Part shown: positions 1-5,691 of the stretch, piece after piece
Position numbering within the stretch: the first letter of the stretch is position 1
Layout of the letters: the number at the start of each line of letters is the position of its first letter
DNA from: an uncultured Verrucomicrobiales bacterium
GTDB taxonomy: Bacteria > Verrucomicrobiota > Verrucomicrobiia > Verrucomicrobiales > Akkermansiaceae
Reading direction: 5' to 3'
Assembly (NCBI GenBank): GCA_937969125.1
Contig: CALBVA010000151.1
Location: forward strand, 1-6,134
DNA length: 6,134 nucleotides
The notes under the pieces: generated by a model
What the model saw: only the letters and a program-made list of their open reading frames with translations
The model's database searches: none
Told to the model about the DNA's origin: nothing
Program-made: the position numbers and the translations under genes

Positions 1-555
1 GCTTTTGCGCCCGGAAGTTCTATTTCTCATTTCGATGTGCTGACTTCTACCGGCATCCTCATGCGCCCAGATTCACAGAATATCTTCCCCACCGATACCG
101 CATCTCTTGATGTCACTCTCACCGTAATGAGAGATCTGGGATGGGATGTACAAAACATTCCTTACCCAAATCTGGACTACGCACTCTGGGCTCAGCTCAA
201 CCAAATTTCTCCTGATGACCCTGAAGATGATGACGATTTGGACGGTCACACAAATCTTGAGGAATATGCTTTTGGAGGGGATCCGAAGGATGCCACTTCC
301 TTTCCAGCGTCTCCCATAATCAGTCTCAACGCAGGGAATCAGGTGACCTTTGATTATCCGCTGAGTAATCAAGCTGTCGATTTGAGCTTCCGCCTGCTTC
401 GGTTCGATACCCTCCCAGATCCAAACCCTGAAGTGATCCCGGCAGGAACGCTCCTAGATGATAGCGGTGAGATTAATCTCATGCGCAGCAACCTAGGTAA
501 CCTCGACACGCTCGCGCCTAAAGCTTTCTTCGGAGTCGAAGCGACTCGCCAATAG
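1..555 (+). CDS. C-terminal part of a probable secreted metzincin-like metalloprotease (5' end outside window)
   Basis: The frame is open from base 1 to the TAG at 553-555 (184 residues), so this is the tail of a longer gene; the GTG at 37 is internal, not a real start. Residues 5-12 (GSSISHFD) followed 11 residues after the His by Met21 (ILMRP) resemble the distal zinc-ligand His and Met-turn of leishmanolysin-like metzincins. The segment ending in VMRDLGWDV (about 44-51) is the usual close of such catalytic domains. Residues about 71-95 form an Asp-rich stretch (DPEDDDDLDG) running into NLEEYAFGGDP, a calcium-binding, thrombospondin-3-like spacer typical of exported Verrucomicrobiota proteins. 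The last 90 residues look like a beta-sandwich domain ending in FFGVEATRQ. Secretion is inferred, since the N-terminus and the HExxH motif are not in the window. It could instead be another exported protein with the same tail. It converges on the E2 gene. Confidence 0.7.
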   Translation, partial: AFAPGSSISHFDVLTSTGILMRPDSQNIFPTDTASLDVTLTVMRDLGWDVQNIPYPNLDYALWAQLNQISPDDPEDDDDLDGHTNLEEYAFGGDPKDATSFPASPIISLNAGNQVTFDYPLSNQAVDLSFRLLRFDTLPDPNPEVIPAGTLLDDSGEINLMRSNLGNLDTLAPKAFFGVEATRQ

Positions 556-566
556 CGAAGAATAAA

Positions 567-601
567 AAACCGGCAACCGCGTTTGGTGCGGATGCCGGTT
601 T
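567..601 (-). terminator. Rho-independent terminator of the E2 gene, possibly bidirectional
   Basis: A perfect 9-bp stem pairs AAACCGGCA (567-575) with TGCCGGTTT (593-601). After a single A/A mismatch a further 4-bp stem pairs CCGC (577-580) with GCGG (588-591), around a 7-base loop. Read on the minus strand, the stem starts about 20 bases after the E2 stop codon and its distal arm runs directly into a T-rich tail (TTTTTTATT), the classic intrinsic terminator form. On the plus strand the hairpin is followed only by TTTGAGGAGG, so termination of the left-hand gene at the same site would be weaker. Its position between two convergent stop codons fits a shared terminator. Confidence 0.88.
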
Positions 602-621
602 GAGGAGGATTTAGAATTTTT

Positions 622-1908
622 TTAGACCAGCATCAGGGCGGGGTTTTCGATGAGGCGCTTGATTTCGCCAAGGAACTTCGCGGCGACGGCTCCATCGACG
701 ACGCGGTGGTCGCAGCTGACGCCGAGGTTCATGCGGAGGCCGGGGACGATGGTGCCGTCCTTGACGACGGGCTTCTCGATGATGCCGCCGACGCTGAGGA
801 TGGCGGCTTGGGGAGGATTGACGATGGCGTCGAAGGACTCGATGCCCCAGGCACCGAGGTTGGAGATAGTGACGGTGCCGCCATCGAATTCATTGGGAAG
901 GAGCTTTTTGTCGCGGGCGCGGACGGCCATTTCCTTGATCTCTTTTGAGATGGCGAGGAGGGACTTTTGCTCGGCGTTCTTCACGACAGGGGTGACGAGG
1001 CCGTCTTCCACCGCGATGGCGACGGAGATGCCGACGTGGGCGAATTGGACGATGTGGTCACCGTTGAAGGAGGCATTGACCTCGGGGACGGTGACGGAGG
1101 CATTGATGAGAGCCTTCACGACGAAGTCGTTCACGGAATACTTGTTGCCGTGGGAGGCTTCGGACTGGGCGTTGATCTGCTTCCGAAGATCCATGAGCGG
1201 AGCGGCATCGACCTCGAGATGGAGGTAGAAGTGCGGGATGGTCGTCTTCGAGGTGAGGAGGCGGTCGGCGATGATCTTTCGCATGCCGGAGAGTTGGATA
1301 ATCTGGTCCTGGCCGCTGGCGACGGGGGAGATGGCGACCGGTGCGGGAGCGGTTTTGGCTGGTTGGGCGGCGGCTGGAGTCGTCGCTGGTGCGGCAGAGC
1401 CTTTTGGTGCGCCGGAGAGGTCAGCTTTCACAATACGACCTCCGGGGCCGGTTCCGGTGATATTGGAAAGATCGATGTTTTCGGCCTCAGCGATCTTTTT
1501 GGCGAGAGGGGAGGCCTTGATGCGTCCTCCAGAGGTGGTGGATGATCCAGAGGTGGCTGCGGGAGGATTCGCAGAGGTGGTAGCCGCGGCGGGAGCGGGT
1601 TCAGAGCTTTCGACAGGCTTTGCCGATGAAGGGGCTTCTTGTGCTGGTGCGGCGGAGTTACTTTCCTCGCCGTCTTCCAGAAGGACTGCGATGACGGATC
1701 CGACGGGTGCCTTGCCGCCTTCTTCAACGGAGATCTGGGAGAGGGTTCCTTCGTCAAAAGCTTCCATTTCCATGGTGGCCTTATCGGTCTCGATTTCCGC
1801 GATAATGTCGCCGATGTCGATCTCGTCGCCCTCCTTTTTAATCCAGCGCACGACCGTTCCTTCGGTCATGGTGTCGGAGAGCTTCGGCATTTCAATATTG
1901 ATCGGCAT
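622..1908 (-). CDS. pdhC: Pyruvate dehydrogenase complex E2, dihydrolipoamide acetyltransferase
   Basis: 428 residues, a normal length for a one-lipoyl-domain E2. It transfers the acetyl group from E1-bound hydroxyethyl-ThDP through a lipoyl arm to CoA and forms the cytoplasmic core of the complex. The lipoyl domain is at about 1-78, with lipoyl-lysine K43 in ETDKATM. An Ala/Pro/Ser linker (about 83-126) leads to the peripheral subunit-binding domain (about 128-165, ASPLAKKIA and GTGPGGRIVKAD). A second Ala/Pro linker (about 168-200) leads to the catalytic domain (about 203-428), which ends with the DHRVVDG motif (H401, D405). The MPINIEMPKLSDTM start resembles the alphaproteobacterial/mitochondrial pyruvate E2 type, favouring pyruvate over 2-oxoglutarate or branched-chain substrates. 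No E1 or E3 gene is adjacent, so it seems to be transcribed alone and ended by the hairpin at 567-601. No Shine-Dalgarno sequence precedes the ATG, but the start fits the family N-terminus exactly. Confidence 0.95.
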   Translation of the reverse strand: MPINIEMPKLSDTMTEGTVVRWIKKEGDEIDIGDIIAEIETDKATMEMEAFDEGTLSQISVEEGGKAPVGSVIAVLLEDGEESNSAAPAQEAPSSAKPVESSEPAPAAATTSANPPAATSGSSTTSGGRIKASPLAKKIAEAENIDLSNITGTGPGGRIVKADLSGAPKGSAAPATTPAAAQPAKTAPAPVAISPVASGQDQIIQLSGMRKIIADRLLTSKTTIPHFYLHLEVDAAPLMDLRKQINAQSEASHGNKYSVNDFVVKALINASVTVPEVNASFNGDHIVQFAHVGISVAIAVEDGLVTPVVKNAEQKSLLAISKEIKEMAVRARDKKLLPNEFDGGTVTISNLGAWGIESFDAIVNPPQAAILSVGGIIEKPVVKDGTIVPGLRMNLGVSCDHRVVDGAVAAKFLGEIKRLIENPALMLV

Positions 1909-1970
1909 AATCGTCGGGAATGAGTTGGTTTGAGAGCCCGGAGGGGCGCGGCAGGGATAACAGAGGATGG

Positions 1971-1993
1971 CCGAATTTCAAAAGATAATTCGG
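1971..1993. promoter_or_regulatory. Perfect 7-bp inverted repeat upstream of the E2 gene (possible operator)
   Basis: CCGAATT (1971-1977) and AATTCGG (1987-1993) are exact reverse complements separated by 9 bases, centred about 74 bases upstream of the E2 start codon. A TTGACT -35-like hexamer on the minus strand (2001-1996) lies just upstream, so a repressor bound here would cover the space where a -10 box should be. No convincing -10 was found at the right spacing, so the promoter itself is not called. The alternative is an mRNA leader stem or chance. The binding protein is unknown. Confidence 0.3.
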
Positions 1994-1997
1994 GAAG

Positions 1998-2117
1998 TCA
2001 ACGCGTGCGTGGATCCTTGAGAAGATCAAACATTTCCAGACCTTCAGGAAAGCCACGTTTGAGGTCGATCTTCTTTGCTGCAGATTGGTTCTGTGACGAT
2101 ATCGTGCCGCCATAAAG
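1998..2117 (-). other. Short protein-like reading frame without a standard start (possible small protein or gene remnant)
   Basis: On the minus strand, the frame between TAA (2120-2118) and TGA (2000-1998) holds 39 sense codons. The last part reads KKIDLKRGFPEG then LEMFDLLKDPRTR, with a charged/hydrophobic alternation and codon choice that look coding rather than random. There is no in-frame ATG, GTG or TTG before the Met of LEMFD. An ATG in a neighbouring frame at 2114-2112 could feed it only through a frameshift. I do not recognise a family. It may be a decayed gene end, a small protein with an unusual start, a sequencing frameshift, or chance. It overlaps the imperfect stem at 2020-2074. 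Confidence 0.2.
2020..2074. repeat. Long imperfect inverted repeat / stem-loop candidate
   Basis: Three nested complementary blocks are present. AGAAGA (2020-2025) pairs with TCTTCT (2069-2074), TCAAAC (2026-2031) pairs with GTTTGA (2057-2062), and TTTCC (2033-2037) pairs with GGAAA (2047-2051) around a 9-base loop. This gives 17 Watson-Crick pairs with a 6-base bulge (2063-2068) and a small internal loop. It is not followed by a clear T-run, so it is not called a terminator. On the minus strand it would sit in or upstream of the E2 leader. Its role is unknown. Confidence 0.3.
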
Positions 2118-2172
2118 TTAATGTGAATAAAGCATAGGTGCTGTTGATCTAGCATCTGTGCCCTGGGCTTTT

Positions 2173-2204
2173 CATGTGGATTCTACATGACATGTGAATT
2201 TTAC
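2173..2204. repeat. Tandem near-repeat of 14 bases with 18-base period
   Basis: CATGTGGATTCTAC (2173-2186) and CATGTGAATTTTAC (2191-2204) match at 12 of 14 positions, with starts 18 bases apart. The first copy also contains CATGT (2173-2177) and ACATG (2185-2189), which form a 5-bp inverted repeat. Such an arrangement can be a pair of protein-binding sites, but it lies about 265 bases from the E2 start and its target is unclear. Chance is possible. Confidence 0.25.
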
Positions 2205-2283
2205 GGGAAGCAGGAAACAAAACTCGAGAGGCCAGCTGCCTTTAAAAAGAGGGGGCGTGCGTTGGGATACGTCCGCTGGTGGT

Positions 2284-2299
2284 TGAAAGCGGTCTTTCA
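2284..2299. other. Small hairpin just after the kinase stop codon
   Basis: TGAAAG (2284-2289) and CTTTCA (2294-2299) form a perfect 6-bp stem with a 4-base loop, beginning about 9 bases downstream of the histidine kinase stop codon on the minus strand. It is AT-rich, and the minus-strand sequence after it (ACCACCAG) has no T-run, so it is not a convincing intrinsic terminator. It could protect the 3' end of the message or mean nothing. Confidence 0.25.
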
Positions 2300-2308
2300 C
2301 ACTAGCAG

Positions 2309-3529
2309 TCAAGAGCCTTCGGCCCGGGGGGCGTGGGGGAGGCGGATGGTGAAGGTGGTTTCTACGCCGGGGGTGGAGGTGGCGGTGATGGTGCCATTGT
2401 GAGCTTCGATGGCCCGCTTGACGATGGAGAGACCGAGGCCGGTGCCTTTAATTTGGGTCTGAGAGTGATGCTTTTCGACGCGGTAGAAGCGCTTGAAAAT
2501 AAAGGGGAGGTCAGCACTGGGGATGCCGAGGCCATCGTCGGTGATAGTGATGACGGTTTCGTTGTCGCTTTGCCTTGCTTCGATCCTGATGGTGAGGGAG
2601 GAATTAGCATTTTGCTTCAGGGCATTTTCGACGAGATTAAAGAGCACCTGAGTCCAGTAGAAAAGGTCACCTTCGACGGTGATTTCGGGGACCTTGACTT
2701 TGACCCTGGCGTCCTGCTTCCCGATGACGAGTTCGAGTCGCTCAATGACATCACGCACGCAGACGGCGAGATTGAAGGGCGCAATTTTCAGGGGGACGCC
2801 GTCTTCGGATTCGAGCTTGGAGATGACGAGCATGTCTTCGACGATGCGATTGATGCGATCGACATGCCGGTCCATGGTGGCGAGCATCTTCTTTGCAATT
2901 TTCTTATTATCCAGGCCGCCTTCTTCGGTGAGATTTTCCAGGTAGCCGGAGATGATGGAGAGGGGGGTTCGCAGTTCGTGTGAGGCATTAGCGACGAAGT
3001 CCTGGCGGACCTGATCGGCGTGAACCCCGGTAGTGAGGTCTCTCATCATCAGTTGAATTTCCAGAGTGTTATCGCGAAGGGAGATGGGGCGGAGATCGAC
3101 TTCCCAATGAGATTCCTTTCCGCCGCCTTCGCTGGAGAAGGGGGAATTCGGCGAGAGGCGGAGGATCTCGGAGAGGGTGGATTTATTTTCCAGCGATTCC
3201 GCGATGGCATCGACGAGGGGGGCATCCAGAATGATCTGTCTAAAGCTGCGTCCAATGGTGCTGCGGCCGCTGAGGATTTCGGCGGCGTGGCGATTAATGC
3301 GGATGATGCGGCCTTGCTCACTAATGGAGATGAAGGGGTGGGGGAGGGCATCAAGGAGGCGTTGGGTTTCGCGGTCGTGCGATTCGGTGGAGGCGTCTTC
3401 GCGGCCGCGGAGCTGGTTCTGGGCACGATAAGCCTGGGCTTCAAGGGTGCGTAGCTTCCGCTGGCTTCGCAGGTAGGCGAAGAGAAGGAAGATGGCTGAG
3501 AGTGCCGAGGCATAGCCGAGGAAGGTCAT
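2309..3529 (-). CDS. PAS-domain sensor histidine kinase, PhoR/WalK-like
   Basis: 406 residues. One predicted membrane segment (about 4-20) anchors the N-terminus, followed by a charged helical region (about 21-55) and a PAS domain (about 56-165, starting RLLDALPHPFISIS). The HisKA dimerisation domain carries the H-box ASHELRTPL with phospho-accepting H184. The HATPase domain shows the N-box LVENAL (N302), the G1 box DDGLGI (331-336), the F-box PFIFKRFYR (342-350) and the G2 box GTGLGLSIV (362-370). All catalytic motifs are intact, so it should autophosphorylate H184 and pass the phosphate to the regulator encoded just upstream. There is no periplasmic loop or second membrane segment, so the signal is probably cytoplasmic, membrane-borne or from a partner protein, as for PhoR. 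The ATG overlaps the regulator stop codon (ATGA), implying translational coupling. The phosphate-sensing role is inferred from family likeness only. Confidence 0.92.
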   Translation of the reverse strand: MTFLGYASALSAIFLLFAYLRSQRKLRTLEAQAYRAQNQLRGREDASTESHDRETQRLLDALPHPFISISEQGRIIRINRHAAEILSGRSTIGRSFRQIILDAPLVDAIAESLENKSTLSEILRLSPNSPFSSEGGGKESHWEVDLRPISLRDNTLEIQLMMRDLTTGVHADQVRQDFVANASHELRTPLSIISGYLENLTEEGGLDNKKIAKKMLATMDRHVDRINRIVEDMLVISKLESEDGVPLKIAPFNLAVCVRDVIERLELVIGKQDARVKVKVPEITVEGDLFYWTQVLFNLVENALKQNANSSLTIRIEARQSDNETVITITDDGLGIPSADLPFIFKRFYRVEKHHSQTQIKGTGLGLSIVKRAIEAHNGTITATSTPGVETTFTIRLPHAPRAEGS

Positions 3530-4248
3530 TCGATTTCACGCACTTGGTATCCGACTCCGCGTACGGTTTCAATGAGTGAGGCTTCATCTCCGAGTTTTTG
3601 GCGGAGGCGTTTCATATGGGTGTCCAGGGTGCGGCTGTGGACGTCATCATTGTATCCCCAGACCACTTTTAGGAGGTCATTACGATCCTGTGGCGTGCCG
3701 GCGCGCTGACAGAGGTAGAGGAGGAGCTTGAACTCGGTGGAGGTGAGGGGAAGTGGTTCCTCATTGAGGTAAAAGGAGAGATTGTTCTTATCAAAGCGGA
3801 AGGGGCCGAAGGAGAAGATGACGGTGCCAGGGGTGGCGCGGTTTCGCTTGATGATGGCGGCGACGCGGAGAATGAGTTCCTTTGGGCTGAAGGGTTTGGT
3901 GAGGTAATCATCGACGCCGGATTCGAGTCCACGGATGCGGTCATCGATCTGACTTTTCGCGGTGAGCATGAGGACGGGGATGGCATTGGCCCGGGCATCT
4001 CGCTGCATTTCGCGCAGGATGCCGAAGCCATCCAGGCCCGGGAGCATGAGGTCCAGGACGACGAGATCCGGCTGGTCTTTTAAAATGCGCTCCAAGCCCT
4101 CGGCACCGTGGTGCACCATATCGACCTGATAGCCTGCGCGCTCCAGATTGAAGGAAATCAAGGTGGCGATATCGACTTCGTCTTCAACGATCAGGATTTT
4201 TTCCATTGCTGGGTCATAGTGAATGACGGGGCTGGACGCTTCATTCAT
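3526..4248 (-). CDS. OmpR/PhoB-family response regulator
   Basis: 240 residues from the ATG at 4248. The receiver domain (about 17-135) has the acidic pair E22/D23, phospho-acceptor D66 in VVLDLMLPG, T96 and K118. Its GLESGVDDYLTKPFSPKEL segment is strongly PhoB-like. The C-terminal winged-helix DNA-binding domain (about 142-238) contains LTSTEFKLL and the recognition region RTLDTHMKRLRQKLG, ending with ETVRGVGYQV. It is expected to dimerise on phosphorylation and bind direct repeats upstream of target genes. A second ATG at 4206 (Met15, MEKILIVEDE) would give 226 residues, closer to the usual family length. Neither start has a Shine-Dalgarno sequence, so the start is uncertain. It is the first gene of a two-gene operon with the kinase. 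Its divergent promoter region carries GTGAC/GTCAC repeats that could allow autoregulation. Confidence 0.94.
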   Translation of the reverse strand: MNEASSPVIHYDPAMEKILIVEDEVDIATLISFNLERAGYQVDMVHHGAEGLERILKDQPDLVVLDLMLPGLDGFGILREMQRDARANAIPVLMLTAKSQIDDRIRGLESGVDDYLTKPFSPKELILRVAAIIKRNRATPGTVIFSFGPFRFDKNNLSFYLNEEPLPLTSTEFKLLLYLCQRAGTPQDRNDLLKVVWGYNDDVHSRTLDTHMKRLRQKLGDEASLIETVRGVGYQVREIE

Positions 4249-4359
4249 AAAGGGAGTGTGACGTTTCTGTCACCTCTGGTCGAGACGGGGTGACTCTTCT
4301 GTAAAAATCCCTCTTTCCATCGTGTATTCTGATTTCGGGTCTTCAGACTCGCCAAATCG
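4249..4359. promoter_or_regulatory. Divergent promoter region with repeated GTGAC-N6-GTCAC-like elements
   Basis: These 111 bases must hold the promoters of both the regulator operon (minus) and the radical SAM gene (plus). GTGAC-N6-GTCAC (4258-4273) is a perfect 5-bp inverted repeat. A related copy, GTGAC-N6-GTAAA (4290-4305), shares the TTCTGT core and starts exactly 32 bases later, close to three helical turns. The halves CTGTCAC and CTGTAAA resemble single half-sites of the enterobacterial Pho box, but the normal 11-base half-site spacing is absent. A possible plus-strand -10, TATTCT (4325-4330), lacks a good -35. Regulator binding here is inferred, not shown. Confidence 0.4.
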
Positions 4360-5679
4360 ATGAGCACAGCCGCAGATCAAAAAAAAGAGACCCGGGCGGG
4401 GAATTACTTCATTTCCAATTATCCCCCGTTTTCATTCTGGTCGGACGATCAGAATGAGCAGGTGGAGGAGGCATATTCACAGCCTTCAAAGGAGGGAGTC
4501 CCGCTGGGGCTTTACCACCATATTCCCTTTTGCCGGAAACGGTGCCATTTCTGTTACTTCCGCGTTTATACCGATAAGAGTGCGGACGATATTAAACACT
4601 ACCTGGATGCGACGGTACGGGAGCTGGAGATGATGGCTCGTAAGCCGCTGATCGAAGGGCGGAAGCCGCACTTTGTGTATTTTGGTGGCGGGACACCCTC
4701 GTATCTTTCCGCGAAACAGCTGGGGGATCTGACAGGCCGGATGAAGGCGATCCTGCCTTGGGACGAGGCGGAGGAGGTGGCCTTCGAATGTGAGCCCGGC
4801 ACCCTGAATGCGGGGAAATTGAGCGCGATCAAGGACATCGGAGTGACGCGTCTGAGTCTGGGAATCGAGAACTTCGACGACCACATCTTGGAGATCAATG
4901 GGCGGGCGCATCGGTCAAAAGAGGTGGGGCGTGCCTATGAGCGGGCGCGGGCGGAGGGCTTCGAGCAGATTAATATCGACCTCATCGCGGGAATGATCGA
5001 GGAGACTGAGGAAAACTGGCAGCGCAACATCGAGAAGACGATCGAACTGGCTCCGGATAGTGTGACGATCTACCAGATGGAGATCCCTTACAATACCACT
5101 ATCTACCGTGAGATGAAGGACGCCGGAAAGTTGGTGGCGCCGGTGGCGGACTGGCAGACGAAGCGTCGCTGGGTGAAGGAGGCCTTTGCCGCGCTAGAGA
5201 GTGCGGGCTATCATGTGGGCTCCGGCTACACTGCAGTGAAAGATCCGAAAAAGGCGAAATTCATCTATCGGGATTCGCTTTGGGGCGGGGCGGATTTGCT
5301 GGGGCTGGGCGTGGCCTCGTTTTCACACGCAGCGGGTGTTCATTATCAAAATTTCACCGAGATCGATGATTACGTCGCCGCGCTCGATGCCGGGAAGATG
5401 CCGACGAAGCGAAGCTTCCGGACGACTGAGGAGCAGATGATGATTCGCGAATTCATCCTGCGGATGAAACTGGGGCGGGTGGATGCCGGTCACTTCGGTT
5501 CGAAGTATGGCGTGGATGTGTTGGGCCGCTGGGAGAGTGAGCTCGATGAGCTGACCGAGGAGGGATTGCTGAAGGTGGTCGGAAGCGAGATCGTGCTAGA
5601 GCGTGATGGTCTGCTCTGTGTGGACAATATCCTCCATGACTTTTTCCTTCCGGAACACCGCACGAATCGCATCGTCTAG
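4360..5679 (+). CDS. Radical SAM protein of the HemN/HemW (coproporphyrinogen III oxidase-like) superfamily
   Basis: 439 residues, about the usual family length. The CX3CX2C cluster motif (C58, C62, C65 in PFCRKRCHFCYF) binds the 4Fe-4S cluster and is followed by FGGGTPSYLS (108-117), the SAM-binding glycine motif. FECEPGTL (142-149), RLSLGIENFDD (164-174) and INIDLIAGM (204-212) continue the TIM-barrel pattern of the family. A HemN-type C-terminal domain is at about 355-430. The residue after the third Cys is part of CYF, as in HemW (CxF), and not the extra-Cys CxC of true HemN, so anaerobic coproporphyrinogen oxidase activity is doubtful. Candidate roles are haem chaperone, or a class C radical SAM methyltransferase or other tailoring enzyme. 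GIENF replaces the GVQSF/GVQDF usual in HemW/HemN. The likely partner is the chorismate lyase-like gene 12 bases downstream. No Shine-Dalgarno sequence precedes the ATG. Database names such as coproporphyrinogen III oxidase should be read as family labels. Confidence 0.88.
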   Translation: MSTAADQKKETRAGNYFISNYPPFSFWSDDQNEQVEEAYSQPSKEGVPLGLYHHIPFCRKRCHFCYFRVYTDKSADDIKHYLDATVRELEMMARKPLIEGRKPHFVYFGGGTPSYLSAKQLGDLTGRMKAILPWDEAEEVAFECEPGTLNAGKLSAIKDIGVTRLSLGIENFDDHILEINGRAHRSKEVGRAYERARAEGFEQINIDLIAGMIEETEENWQRNIEKTIELAPDSVTIYQMEIPYNTTIYREMKDAGKLVAPVADWQTKRRWVKEAFAALESAGYHVGSGYTAVKDPKKAKFIYRDSLWGGADLLGLGVASFSHAAGVHYQNFTEIDDYVAALDAGKMPTKRSFRTTEEQMMIREFILRMKLGRVDAGHFGSKYGVDVLGRWESELDELTEEGLLKVVGSEIVLERDGLLCVDNILHDFFLPEHRTNRIV

Positions 5680-5691
5680 AGTGAAACGAAG

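Larger units (their letters stand above)
1909..2308. other. 400-base intergenic region without a confident gene
   Basis: This stretch lies upstream of the E2 gene and downstream of the kinase gene, both on the minus strand. It should hold the E2 promoter and leader, since no earlier E2-cistron gene exists. Open frames here (1892-2155 minus, 1930-2115 plus and 2187-2402 plus) lack family resemblance and overlap real genes or use poor starts. What stands out is a 7-bp inverted repeat at 1971-1993, a TTGACT -35-like hexamer on the minus strand at 2001-1996 without a good -10 partner, a long imperfect stem at 2020-2074, a tandem near-repeat at 2173-2204, and a small hairpin at 2284-2299. I found no riboswitch or RNA gene I could name. 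Confidence 0.6.

Noticed and set aside
650..1933. Long plus-strand open frames opposite the E2 gene (650-1228, 967-1545, 1238-1933)
   Set aside because: They mirror the codon pattern of the E2 gene, have low-complexity Ala/Gly/Asp translations and match no family. The minus-strand E2 is certain.
1892..2155. Minus-strand frame of 87 codons overlapping the E2 start
   Set aside because: It overlaps the E2 coding start, its composition is unlike the neighbouring proteins, it has no family resemblance, and the more coding-like frame in the same DNA is a different one (1998-2117).
2284..2299. Intrinsic terminator of the two-component operon
   Set aside because: The stem is short and AT-rich and no T-run follows on the minus strand, so it is listed only as a hairpin.
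2187..2402. Plus-strand frame of 71 codons at the kinase 3' end
   Set aside because: Its second half is antisense to the kinase gene, and the first half shows no recognisable protein or start signal.
2333..3454. Plus-strand frames opposite the kinase gene (2333-2983, 3020-3454)
   Set aside because: Asp/Gly-rich antisense shadows of a gene with fully intact kinase motifs on the minus strand.
4267..4305. A classic Pho box for the PhoB-like regulator
   Set aside because: Only isolated CTGTCAC/CTGTAAA halves are present, and the expected second half-site 11 bases away is missing. It is reported as an unassigned repeat instead.
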